Source: [Clostridium] scindens ATCC 35704 (GTDB lineage: Bacteria; Bacillota; Clostridia; Lachnospirales; Lachnospiraceae). Taken from it: a stretch of 64,000 bases of DNA. The stretch covers positions 3,474,501 to 3,538,500 of the forward strand of contig NZ_CP036170.1 of NCBI RefSeq assembly GCF_004295125.1, read 5' to 3'. Under the pieces are notes generated by a model, which worked only from the letters and a program-made list of their open reading frames with translations, was not told the origin of the DNA and did no database searches. Shown in pieces: positions 37,002 to 45,005 of the stretch (within the stretch, counting starts at the first letter, position 1; every line of letters begins with the position of its first letter). The position numbers and the translations under genes were made by a program.

Positions 37002-38504
37002 TTATTTCAGCGCCGTGTTCAAATCCTGCTCCACTTCATCCAGTTCCTCGAGGATCTCCTGCTGCTGCTCGTCAAACAGCAAGCGCTTATTGTAACGGTA
37101 ATATTTGTCGCAGTCGTTTTCCTTCAGGAATTGGATGCTGTAATAATTAGTGTTCAATTCCGTTACAAAGGCCACCATCTCCTGGCTGTCTCCAAAAGCA
37201 TCCTCCATAAAATCAAAGGCATGCTCAAGCGCATTTCCCGCCTTCTCGATCATCCGCTCCCTCTCGCCCGTCTCTTTCGTAAATTCTTCCTTCACCCGGT
37301 CAAATGCCGCCTCTTTATCAAGATGTTCCGCCTTCGCCAGCTGGCGGTATCCCTCCAGGGTATCGGAGACTTTTCTTCGGATGCGGTCTTCCTGCCTGGT
37401 CAGCTGCTCCGCCTTTCTTAAGCGTTCATAGGTTTCTGCAAACTCCCGGATCGCGCCCGCAAAATCCAGATCCTCTTTATAACGGCGAAGGACATCGTAT
37501 AGAATTGTTACATAACGATCCGAGACATAGCACTCCTTGAACAAGCCTCCCAGCTGGCCTAGCAGCATGTTGACCACGCTCAGGCGCTCATCGAAGGATG
37601 CGTATCTTAACTTCTCCAGCATATCTTTGTCATAATAGCCTTCCAGTATCTTCTCCAGGCCATAATCCTTTTTATACTTCTCATATAATTCCAGATAATT
37701 CGCGAAATCCTTTGCAATCTTCCAGTGCTGGATATACTGGTGCACCACTTCCCGGTCTGCCTTCTTATGGAGCGCCTCGTAAGACTTCAGAAGCTGCGAC
37801 AGGTCTTCCCATCCTCTGGCCGTTGCAAACATCTTGCCGTCTACCGTAGTTTCGATGCGGTAGAAATGGTCTCTTCGTATCTCCAGATAAGAGAGAATGG
37901 CCGGATGAATCTCTGCCTGATAAGCATATTCCTTCCAAACATCATAATTTTCTTCCACATCTATCTTCTTAATCCGATCCAGCGTCACCACGTCAAAATC
38001 CCTTACCGACTTATTATACTCCGGAGGATTGCCCGCGGCAACGATAATCCAGCCTTCCGGCACCTTCTGGTTTCCGAATGTCTTGCACTGCAGGAATTGG
38101 AGCATGGTAGGCGCCAGCGTCTCGGATACGCAGTTGATCTCGTCGATAAACAAGATGCCTTCCGCAATCCCGGTGGCCTCGATCTTTTCATAGACGGACG
38201 CGATGATCTCGCTCATCGTATATTCCGTCACGGAATACTGCTTTCCGCCAAAAGTCTTTTCCCGTATAAACGGAAGCCCGATGGCGCTCTGCCTGGTGTG
38301 ATGCGTAATGGTATAGGCGACCAGGCCAATCTGGCACTCCTTGGCAATCTGCTCCATAATCTGCGTCTTCCCGATTCCCGGAGGCCCCATCAGCAGGATC
38401 GGGCGCTGGCGGATTGCCGGTATCATATAGTCCCCATAGGCGTCTTTTTTAAGATATGCCTCTATGGAATCTTTAATTTCCTTCTTCGCTCTTTTTATGT
38501 CCAT
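37002..38504 (-). CDS. MoxR-type AAA+ ATPase
   Basis: A 500-residue protein. The N-terminal AAA+ module has Walker A GPPGIGKTQ (40-48) and Walker B ILFIDEIN (D121, E122), with TITHHTRQSAIGLPF between them and a sensor-like IIVAAGNPPEYN. Residues about 290-500 are a long helical region rich in charged residues, probably coiled coil. MoxR ATPases act with VWA-domain partners as chaperones for assembling or activating other proteins. The partner is encoded 47 bases upstream at 38552-39859. The substrate is unknown. Confidence 0.85.
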   Translation of the reverse strand: MDIKRAKKEIKDSIEAYLKKDAYGDYMIPAIRQRPILLMGPPGIGKTQIMEQIAKECQIGLVAYTITHHTRQSAIGLPFIREKTFGGKQYSVTEYTMSEIIASVYEKIEATGIAEGILFIDEINCVSETLAPTMLQFLQCKTFGNQKVPEGWIIVAAGNPPEYNKSVRDFDVVTLDRIKKIDVEENYDVWKEYAYQAEIHPAILSYLEIRRDHFYRIETTVDGKMFATARGWEDLSQLLKSYEALHKKADREVVHQYIQHWKIAKDFANYLELYEKYKKDYGLEKILEGYYDKDMLEKLRYASFDERLSVVNMLLGQLGGLFKECYVSDRYVTILYDVLRRYKEDLDFAGAIREFAETYERLRKAEQLTRQEDRIRRKVSDTLEGYRQLAKAEHLDKEAAFDRVKEEFTKETGERERMIEKAGNALEHAFDFMEDAFGDSQEMVAFVTELNTNYYSIQFLKENDCDKYYRYNKRLLFDEQQQEILEELDEVEQDLNTALK

Positions 38505-38551
38505 GGTCTTGTAATCCTTTCTCTTCTTCCTTCCCCAGTCTCTGGCGGCGC

Positions 38552-39859
38552 TTATGGCCTTTGCAGGTCTTCTTCCTCAAGCACCAGCTTCATGGCCCAC
38601 GGCGGAACGTCTACATCTTCATAGTCTTCCTTCATGAACACGAAGGCCGTCTCATATGGGGGCATCTTAGACGGATAGGTGCCTCTTCCGTCTGTAAAAT
38701 ACAGCAGCCCTTTTAACCGCTCAAACGCATGCTGCTTTATCAGGCTCTCCACATAGGCAAAAGCCGGGCGAAAATCCGTTCCGCCTTCTCCTTTCAATTC
38801 CAGGTGCCCCATGTAATCCTTCAGGTCCTCTTCGCTTTCGATCTTTTGATCCGTCTGTACCTGGTCATCGCACTGGATGATATGAATGTTCACCTTCCTG
38901 AAGAAACTGTCATTTTCGCTTAAGACCCCGTAAGTCTCCTCCAAGAACTTCTTGACCAGCTCGCCGGAGCAGGACATGGACGTGTCGATCACAATAGCAA
39001 ATTCCTCTACCTTCTGCACTTCCTTCCATTCCTGGGGCTCGATCAGCGGCATGTTCCCGTAGAAGGAAAGGCCATAACTGTAGAATACATAGTCAAACGT
39101 ATCTTCATCTACTGCCATCTCTTCTTTCAGAACCGAGAATTTTCGCAGGAACTGGCGGTAGTCAAACCGCACCCGGTTCTCCACTTTTACCTGATCGATC
39201 AGATGGCCGGATTCCTGTGATGCTTCTTTGGAAAATGTCTCCATATCCGTCTCCATCTGCTCGCTGATATCCTGCCACTGGTTCTCGATCTGGCTCTGCT
39301 TCTTCTGATCATCATCCGCCGGCCAGTAACTATGGTCATCCACCCGGAATTCGCCTGCAAGGCGCGCAAATTCGGCTTCTGACAGATTCCATTTTTCCAG
39401 AGCCCCATAGACTTTCTCGGCCGTCAGAACCTTCATCTCTTTTCCAAGCCTTCGGTAGGTCTCTCTTCTGAGCCAGGATCGGCTTCTTAAGACGCAGCGG
39501 TGTCGCATGCCGTCGATGATCGACTCTGTCACGATATCGCAGGCCAGGCTGTATCGTTCCTCCTCCCTGCCCTTTCGCCGGATCATATGGCGGAATATGC
39601 CATGAAGCACCAGATGCAGATATATCCTGTTCACCATGACCCGGTCCTCCCGGTACAGGCCTCCCAGATACTGGGGGTTGTAATACAGATAAAGCCCATC
39701 GGTTCCCATCCCGCAAGCCCCCTCGTCCAGGACAAAGATAAGGCTCGAAAGTGCCACATCCATGAACCGCATCTTGAGATACAGTTCATTGCGGGCCGCA
39801 GCCAGAATCTTTCTGCCTATGCTATCTAGTTTTTCTCCCATATCGATTTTACTTTCCAT
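38552..39859 (-). CDS. VWA domain protein with DUF2201-type N-terminus
   Basis: A 435-residue protein. The N-terminal half resembles the DUF2201 putative metallopeptidase domain but reads HLVLHGIFRH (H82, H86, H91), with leucine where the zinc-peptidase glutamate should be. The C-terminal half is a von Willebrand A-like domain with an intact MIDAS: DTSMS (D292), T361 in GGTDFRP and the FTDGRG loop. The start is uncertain by four codons (39859 or 39871). It is co-directional with the MoxR-type ATPase, and such pairs usually work as a unit. Confidence 0.82.
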   Translation of the reverse strand: MESKIDMGEKLDSIGRKILAAARNELYLKMRFMDVALSSLIFVLDEGACGMGTDGLYLYYNPQYLGGLYREDRVMVNRIYLHLVLHGIFRHMIRRKGREEERYSLACDIVTESIIDGMRHRCVLRSRSWLRRETYRRLGKEMKVLTAEKVYGALEKWNLSEAEFARLAGEFRVDDHSYWPADDDQKKQSQIENQWQDISEQMETDMETFSKEASQESGHLIDQVKVENRVRFDYRQFLRKFSVLKEEMAVDEDTFDYVFYSYGLSFYGNMPLIEPQEWKEVQKVEEFAIVIDTSMSCSGELVKKFLEETYGVLSENDSFFRKVNIHIIQCDDQVQTDQKIESEEDLKDYMGHLELKGEGGTDFRPAFAYVESLIKQHAFERLKGLLYFTDGRGTYPSKMPPYETAFVFMKEDYEDVDVPPWAMKLVLEEEDLQRP

Positions 39860-39892
39860 CGTCACTTCCATACACCTATTCTATCCATTCAT

Positions 39893-40891
39893 TTACAAAT
39901 CAAATGCCTTTTTCTTCTTGGGATGCAGTCTTTGCTTCTCATCCATAAGAAGACTGAGCATTTCTGTCTTCTTGCTTTTTGCTGCCCATTCCAGGGCATA
40001 ATCCAGAGCGGATACCGTCAGATACCCCTGCCCGGCGAGGAATTTCATGCCTTCCATATCTTCGGTTTCTACTAAAAATTTCACCGCTTCTTCCCGGTGG
40101 GCGCATAGGTAGGAGACGTATGCTTCCCTCCCGTCTTCTGCAAGCCTAAAGGGATGCCTCAGCCTTCCAAGCACCAGTTCCGCCGCCGTCTGCAAGGATT
40201 CTTCCGCCACCGTCCGGTACAGCAGTTCGTCGTATTTCTTATAGTCCAGCTCCCGGTTGTAAAAGCATTGCCTGTAGTATCCGCCAGCCCCATGGCGGCG
40301 CGTCTCCAATATCCTGGCAGGCGTATTCTCCACCGCCTCTTCATAGTGTTCTGGAAATAATACCTCTGCTGTCTCTATATATTCTTCTCTGCCCGCCTCT
40401 TTCTTATGATAATAAAGTTTCGCACGGATTGCAAACCGAATCTCATCCACGATAGACTTCAGGCAGCTTCTCTCCCCCTGATAGAAATGAATCTCCACTT
40501 CTTCCAGACGGCAGCCGGTGAATGCTCCTCCTCCGATATCCAGCAGGCTGTCTGTAAGGATCAGCCGCTTTAAATTCCTGCATCGGTAAAACGCGTATCT
40601 TCCGATCTCCGTCACCTGGGAAGGAAGCCATATCTGCGTCACCTGGGATGCGCAGACCCTGCTTCCGGCGCTGGAAAGACTGCCGCCTTCACTTACGAAT
40701 ACATATTCTCCTTCATCCTCGGGCTTCTCGGCAAATGCATAGGCTGCAATCCTGGTAACCGGAATCCCTTCTATCTCATCCGGAAGGATTAACTGTCCCT
40801 GAGGGCCATAACAGCCCGTAATCTCAATTCCCTGCTCCGTTTTTTTATAATGAATCTTTGGACATATTTGTCTCTTTTCCTTTTTCCACAT
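39893..40891 (-). CDS. Leucine-rich-repeat (LRR_5/BspA-like) protein, unknown function
   Basis: A 332-residue protein with no signal peptide, so probably cytoplasmic. Residues about 20-145 hold BspA-type repeats (ILPDEIEGIPVTRIAAYAFAE, IWLPSQVTEIGRYAFYRCRNLKRLIL, GGGAFTGCRLEEVEI). The C-terminal half is helical with an ankyrin-like flavour (SALDYALEWAAKSKKTEMLSLLMDE) and matches nothing I recognise. It is the first gene of the LRR-VWA-MoxR run, 33 bases before the VWA gene. GAGG lies eight bases before the ATG at 40891; an upstream start would lack such a site. Confidence 0.7.
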   Translation of the reverse strand: MWKKEKRQICPKIHYKKTEQGIEITGCYGPQGQLILPDEIEGIPVTRIAAYAFAEKPEDEGEYVFVSEGGSLSSAGSRVCASQVTQIWLPSQVTEIGRYAFYRCRNLKRLILTDSLLDIGGGAFTGCRLEEVEIHFYQGERSCLKSIVDEIRFAIRAKLYYHKKEAGREEYIETAEVLFPEHYEEAVENTPARILETRRHGAGGYYRQCFYNRELDYKKYDELLYRTVAEESLQTAAELVLGRLRHPFRLAEDGREAYVSYLCAHREEAVKFLVETEDMEGMKFLAGQGYLTVSALDYALEWAAKSKKTEMLSLLMDEKQRLHPKKKKAFDL

Positions 40892-41003
40892 AAAACCAAC
40901 CTCGCAATATATTAAACAGGTATTATTGTACCACAAAATCTGCTATAATGATAACTATGGGAATATTTACATTCTAAAATCAAAAGAAAAGAGAGAGAAC
41001 ATC

Positions 41004-42362
41004 ATGAAACGTAAACTTACATTTCAGCAATACATCGCTGTGGCCAGCATGCTGTTTGGCCTTTTTTTTGGTGCAGGAAACCTGATATTTCCGGTTTCCA
41101 TGGGCCAAATGGCCGGACGCAGGGTATGGCCGGCCTTTTTTGGATTTCTAATCACCGGGGTGGGGCTGCCTCTTCTTGGGGTGGCCGCCCTGGGCATGAG
41201 CCGCTGCAATGGCCTGGCAGAGATGAGCCAAAGAATCGGGAAAAAATATGGCACCTTCTTTACCTGTGCCCTCTATCTGACCATTGGGCCTTTCTTTGCC
41301 ATTCCACGCTGCGCCACCGTTCCATTTGCCGTAGGAATCGAGCCGATTCTTGGAAAAGGCTCCTCGGATGCCTTGCCGCTGGCTGTCTTTTCATTGCTCT
41401 TCTTCCTTGCGGTCTTATGGTTCTCCTTAAGGCCAGGCAAGATCCTTACCTGGATCGGCAAGGTCTTGAATCCGATCTTCCTTGCCGCACTTGGCCTGCT
41501 GGTGATCACTGCCCTTCTTCGCCCTATGGGAGATATCGGAAGCATCGCTCCCCAGGCCGGCTATGCCTCCCACGCCTTCTCCCAGGGCTTCCTGGAAGGC
41601 TACAATACCATGGATGCATTGGCAGGGCTGGCTTTTGGGATCATCGTGGTAAATGTCATCAAAAGCCTGGGTGTAGAAAATTCCGGCGATGTGGCAAAAT
41701 GCACGGTAAAAGCCGGGCTTTTCAGCACGATTCTAATGGCCGTCATCTATCTGCTGGTTACGATCATAGGAACCCAGAGCCGTGGGATGTACGAGGCCAG
41801 TTCCAACGGAGGAGAAGCGCTTCTTTTGATCGCAAGCCACTATTATGGCAGGGCTGGCGCTTTCATCCTTGCCTTCACCGTCACTTTTGCCTGCCTTAAG
41901 ACTTCCATCGGACTGATCACCAGCTGCAGCGAGACTTTCTGCGCCATGTTTCCCCGGACGCTGAATTATAAGAAATGGGCTGTCCTGTTCTGTGCGCTCT
42001 CTTTGCTCATCGCCAACCTGGGCTTAAATTCCATCATCGCCTACTCTCTTCCGGTATTGATGTTTTTATATCCCCTGGCGATCACGCTGATCTTCCTAAG
42101 TTTGGCCGGAAAGTTCTTTGCCGATGACAAGAAGGTCTATATCAGCGTCACTGCATGCACCATCTTTGCCGCAGCCCTGGACTTTCTCAATGCCCTTCCG
42201 AAGGGGATTAAGAACCTGCTGCATCTGAAGCCGCTGCTGGCCGGGGTCTCCAGATACCTGCCTCTTTTTGAGCAGGGAATGGGCTGGGTATGTCCTGCCC
42301 TTCTGGGCCTGGCCATCGGAATCTGCCTTCACGCCCGAAAAAAACAAAGCCTGCCCTCTTAG
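41004..42362 (+). CDS. brnQ: Branched-chain amino acid:cation symporter BrnQ
   Basis: A 452-residue membrane protein with about twelve transmembrane helices. The family signature LFGLFFGAGNLIFPVSMGQ lies near the N-terminus, and GPFFAIPRCATVPFAVG follows. It imports leucine, isoleucine and valine with Na+. The start ATG at 41004 follows GAGAGAG. A perfect TATAAT at 40944-40949 lies about 55 bases upstream. In Firmicutes this gene class is commonly CodY-repressed, but no clear CodY box is visible. Confidence 0.93.
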   Translation: MKRKLTFQQYIAVASMLFGLFFGAGNLIFPVSMGQMAGRRVWPAFFGFLITGVGLPLLGVAALGMSRCNGLAEMSQRIGKKYGTFFTCALYLTIGPFFAIPRCATVPFAVGIEPILGKGSSDALPLAVFSLLFFLAVLWFSLRPGKILTWIGKVLNPIFLAALGLLVITALLRPMGDIGSIAPQAGYASHAFSQGFLEGYNTMDALAGLAFGIIVVNVIKSLGVENSGDVAKCTVKAGLFSTILMAVIYLLVTIIGTQSRGMYEASSNGGEALLLIASHYYGRAGAFILAFTVTFACLKTSIGLITSCSETFCAMFPRTLNYKKWAVLFCALSLLIANLGLNSIIAYSLPVLMFLYPLAITLIFLSLAGKFFADDKKVYISVTACTIFAAALDFLNALPKGIKNLLHLKPLLAGVSRYLPLFEQGMGWVCPALLGLAIGICLHARKKQSLPS

Positions 42363-42370
42363 GAGCAGGC
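42338..42370 (-). terminator. Terminator for the YdcF-family gene, inside the brnQ 3' end
   Basis: GCCTGC (42349-42354) pairs with GCAGGC (42365-42370), with inner CCT/AGG pairs. A long A-run at 42338-42348 gives a U-tract on the minus strand. Confidence 0.7.
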
Positions 42371-42383
42371 CCTGTGGGTCTGT

Positions 42384-42974
42384 CTAATAATATCCCTTCC
42401 ACATATTTACATACATGTGGATATTCGTCTTGAGATAGAGGCCGATCGTCGTTAGAAGGCTATCCCCTTCCGGCCGTTTGGAAGCCGCCATTACATATTT
42501 GACGCCAGCCTTCCTCGCATAGTGGTCTGCCTTTCGCAGATGCCATCCATTAGTAACTACTACACAATCTTTAAATCCGCAGTGTTCCATCATCTGGCTG
42601 GCATACAGTAGATTATGATACGTGCTGACTGCCTGCTTTTCTTCCAGTATGTATTCTTCAGGAACTCCCAGTTCCACAGCATAGCGTTTCATAGCCGGCG
42701 CCTCTGCAAATGCGTTGTACACCGCGGCTCCTGACATAATCAGATACTTTACCTTCTTATCTTTCCATAATTCTACTGCCTTTTCCACGCGGGCCGCAAG
42801 CCTCTTAGAAGGCGTGCCGTCTGCTCCTACCTGGCAGCCGCAGACAACCGCGCAGTCATATGCATCCTGTTCCCACCGCTTCTTTGGCTTTCGGAACATC
42901 AGGCCAAACAGCGCCAAGTTTGCCGCCGCAAACCCTAAAGTTATCCACAGAAGCCGATATGCTCTATTTTTCAT
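42384..42974 (-). CDS. YdcF/SanA-like DUF218 membrane protein
   Basis: A 196-residue protein. One N-terminal transmembrane helix (about 6-27) is followed by a DUF218 domain with DCAVVCGCQVGADGTPSKRLAARVEKAVEL, LIMSGAAVYN, EEKQAVSTYHN and VVTNGWHLRKA motifs. Relatives affect envelope permeability and vancomycin sensitivity in enterobacteria; the biochemical role is not established. A tiny reading frame lies 17 bases upstream on the same strand. Confidence 0.85.
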   Translation of the reverse strand: MKNRAYRLLWITLGFAAANLALFGLMFRKPKKRWEQDAYDCAVVCGCQVGADGTPSKRLAARVEKAVELWKDKKVKYLIMSGAAVYNAFAEAPAMKRYAVELGVPEEYILEEKQAVSTYHNLLYASQMMEHCGFKDCVVVTNGWHLRKADHYARKAGVKYVMAASKRPEGDSLLTTIGLYLKTNIHMYVNMWKGYY

Positions 42975-42991
42975 CTAATCTTCCTCCCCTC

Positions 42992-43096
42992 TTAATCCAA
43001 AGTCCCTTCCATATCCACGGGACCTTCCATCTGCGCTTCCTGGGGAAGCAGGCCCGCAAGCCGGTCAATCCATTCTTTTTTCATATTATCATTCAT
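42992..43096 (-). CDS. Possible 34-residue small protein
   Basis: The frame encodes MNDNMKKEWIDRLAGLLPQEAQMEGPVDMEGTLD and ends 17 bases before the ydcF-like gene. The third codon positions are GC-rich like neighbouring genes, whereas the DNA upstream of it is AT-rich, which favours coding. The ribosome site (GAGAG, about 7-12 bases upstream) is mediocre. No family recognised; it could be a leader peptide or a chance frame. Confidence 0.35.
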   Translation of the reverse strand: MNDNMKKEWIDRLAGLLPQEAQMEGPVDMEGTLD

Positions 43097-43232
43097 ATAA
43101 TCACTCTCAATCCATGCATAGTCTTTATATATTTTACTCCTATTTCCTGTATTTTTCAAGACCAGCCTACTTTTGTGGTAAATATGCAAAATTCCTCATA
43201 TATATGTTGTAAAAATATCTATCGGAGTTCCT

Positions 43233-44045
43233 ATGCCATCCAGAAATAAAATCTTTAAAACCGCAGGCGTCATCCTCCTATTCAGCATAGCCTTTTTCGG
43301 AGGAAGGCTGGCAGCAGCCAGGTTCGCCCCGGCAGATTCTGCCCGGATCGTTCCTGCCCCTGAAAACTGGGGGCTGGGCTTCCAGGAAGACGGGAAACTT
43401 CCAACGGGCAATGCCACCATTGATGAATTAAAAAAATACGATGCCTACTATGCTGAAGATACACAGGAAAAGGTGCTTTATCTGACCTTTGACTGCGGTT
43501 ACGAAAATGGGAATATCGAGCCTATGCTGGATGCCCTGAAAAAGCACAAGGCGCCAGCCACCTTTTTCGTAGTCGGCAACCTCCTCTCTACCAGTCCGGA
43601 TATCATCAAGCGGATCAATAAAGAAGGCCATACGGTAGGCAACCATACATACCATCACCCGGATATGTCCAGCATCTCCACCAAGGATGCATTTGATAAA
43701 GAATTAAAAGGTGTGGAGGATCTGTATAAAGAGATCACCGGCGAAGCCATGACCAAGTACTACCGTCCTCCGCAAGGAAAATACAGTATCGAAAATCTTC
43801 AGATGGCCAAGGATCTTGGCTACCATACCTTTTTCTGGAGCCTGGCTTACGTGGATTGGATTGAAGACGAGCAGCCAAGCAAGGAAGAAGCCTTTGACAA
43901 ACTGCTGACCCGTATCCATCCGGGCGCCATCGTGCTGCTTCACAGCACCTCCAAAACCAATGCGGAGATTCTGGATGAGTTGCTGACCAAATGGGAAGAA
44001 ATGGGATATACGTTTAAGTCCTTGGACCAACTGATTGGCAAATAA
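43233..44045 (+). CDS. PdaA-like polysaccharide deacetylase
   Basis: A 270-residue protein. An N-terminal hydrophobic segment (about 8-28) acts as signal or anchor. The NodB domain has TFDCGYENG (D87, then Cys88 in place of the usual second Asp), the metal histidines H138 and H142 in GNHTYHHP, and YYRPPQGKYS. PdaA deacetylates muramic acid on the way to the muramic-delta-lactam of spore cortex, and the FDxGYENG form belongs to that group. The role in sporulation is inferred from subtype and from sigK and GerM-type genes in the window. Confidence 0.87.
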   Translation: MPSRNKIFKTAGVILLFSIAFFGGRLAAARFAPADSARIVPAPENWGLGFQEDGKLPTGNATIDELKKYDAYYAEDTQEKVLYLTFDCGYENGNIEPMLDALKKHKAPATFFVVGNLLSTSPDIIKRINKEGHTVGNHTYHHPDMSSISTKDAFDKELKGVEDLYKEITGEAMTKYYRPPQGKYSIENLQMAKDLGYHTFFWSLAYVDWIEDEQPSKEEAFDKLLTRIHPGAIVLLHSTSKTNAEILDELLTKWEEMGYTFKSLDQLIGK

Positions 44046-44062
44046 TTAAAGATATTGAACAA

Positions 44063-44096
44063 GTCCGCAGAAGATGCAATCTGCTCTTCTGCGGAC
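44063..44096 (+). terminator. Hairpin after the deacetylase gene
   Basis: Perfect 12-bp stem (44063-44074 with 44085-44096), ten-base loop, 17 bases past the stop. No clear T-run follows. Confidence 0.6.
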
Positions 44097-44120
44097 GAAT
44101 CCACACACTGCCCAGCCTGC

Positions 44121-44678
44121 TTATATTTCCAGCCGCTTCTTTAATTCTTCAATCTGCTTTCTCAATTCTGTATTTTCTGACTTGCTTTCTTCCAGTTCCC
44201 GGCCTTTTTCCTCCAGTTCTTTGGCCTTTCCTTCCAGTTCCTCCTGCATCTCATCAATCATATACTGTATTGCGATCCAGTTCGCGCAATTCCTTGGAAA
44301 ACATATTCATCACCTTCTCCGTATTCCTGCACATCTCATATACCTCTTCATACATAGAGCGAAAATAGGGATATTTCTCTACCAGATCTGTAACTAAAAG
44401 ATTTTTTCTTTTCACTCTTTACTCTTTTGTACTGCCTTAACAATAAATCGGCCGAATAGCAGGCACTGCGCTGGCCTGGAAACAGATAGCCGACTTTTTG
44501 CACCTCTACATTTGCAATACTTCCGTCCTCTAACTCTATGTCCAATTAGCAGAGATAGGAACTCCTCCAGCCTTTCTGGCGCTGCATCCGGATTCTCTCT
44601 TCTAAGCTGCTCCATAATCCGCCGTCTTCTCTTCTCGATCAATTCCAGCACCACCGTCCGGTTATCTTCTTCCGTCAA
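44121..44678 (-). pseudogene. Remnant of a PD-(D/E)XK nuclease-family transposase (Rpn-like)
   Basis: Three reading frames on the minus strand must be joined to recover the protein. LTEEDNRTVVLELIEKRRRR comes first. Then comes DIELEDGSIANVEVQKVGYLFPGQRSACYSADLLL, the family core with the ExQ nuclease motif and conserved SACYSADLLLRQY. After another frame change, EKYPYFRSMYEEVYEMCRNTEKVMNMFS leads to a coiled-coil tail rich in EELEGKAKELEEKG-type repeats ending at 44121. The missing N-terminus and at least two frameshifts make this a dead gene. Confidence 0.7.
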
Positions 44679-44982
44679 GACAGCAGTGTTTCTGCCATCA
44701 CCACCACTGCCACCATAAGGCCCCGTCCTGCCGCCTGGCTTAAATCAACGTCTCCAAAAGCCGGAAGCACCAGTCCTGGCATGCCCGGCTCTACTTCGGC
44801 ATGAATCTTCTGGCTGCCACGATGATCGCCAGCGATACGGCTCCAAGCGCAACGGACAGCAGATTCACATGTCTAAGCGCATCCCGTATATCTTCAAGCA
44901 GTTCCAGAAGATCTCCCGAACCAGAGCCGCTTCCCAGAACCTTCGGAATCTGCATCAGGATGATGCCCTCCAGTTCTTTCTA
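44675..44982 (-). pseudogene. Fragment of a SulP-like anion permease
   Basis: Two frames on the minus strand read VNLLSVALGAVSLAIIVAARRFMPK and then, after a frame change, MPGLVLPAFGDVDLSQAAG followed by a helix VAVVVMAETLL. These resemble the middle of SulP-family transporters, with the piece between them deleted. There is no start region and no C-terminus. It is downstream of glmS on the same strand and abuts the transposase remnant, so this stretch is probably decaying horizontally acquired DNA. The family call is from pattern only. Confidence 0.5.
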
Positions 44983-45005
44983 TGTCGGCCGTTATAGAAT
45001 TTTTG

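Noticed and set aside
43491-43499. Cys88 in the PdaA-like deacetylase as an inactivating change
   Set aside because: PdaA-type enzymes naturally lack the second aspartate of the usual TFDD motif, so this is a subtype feature rather than damage.
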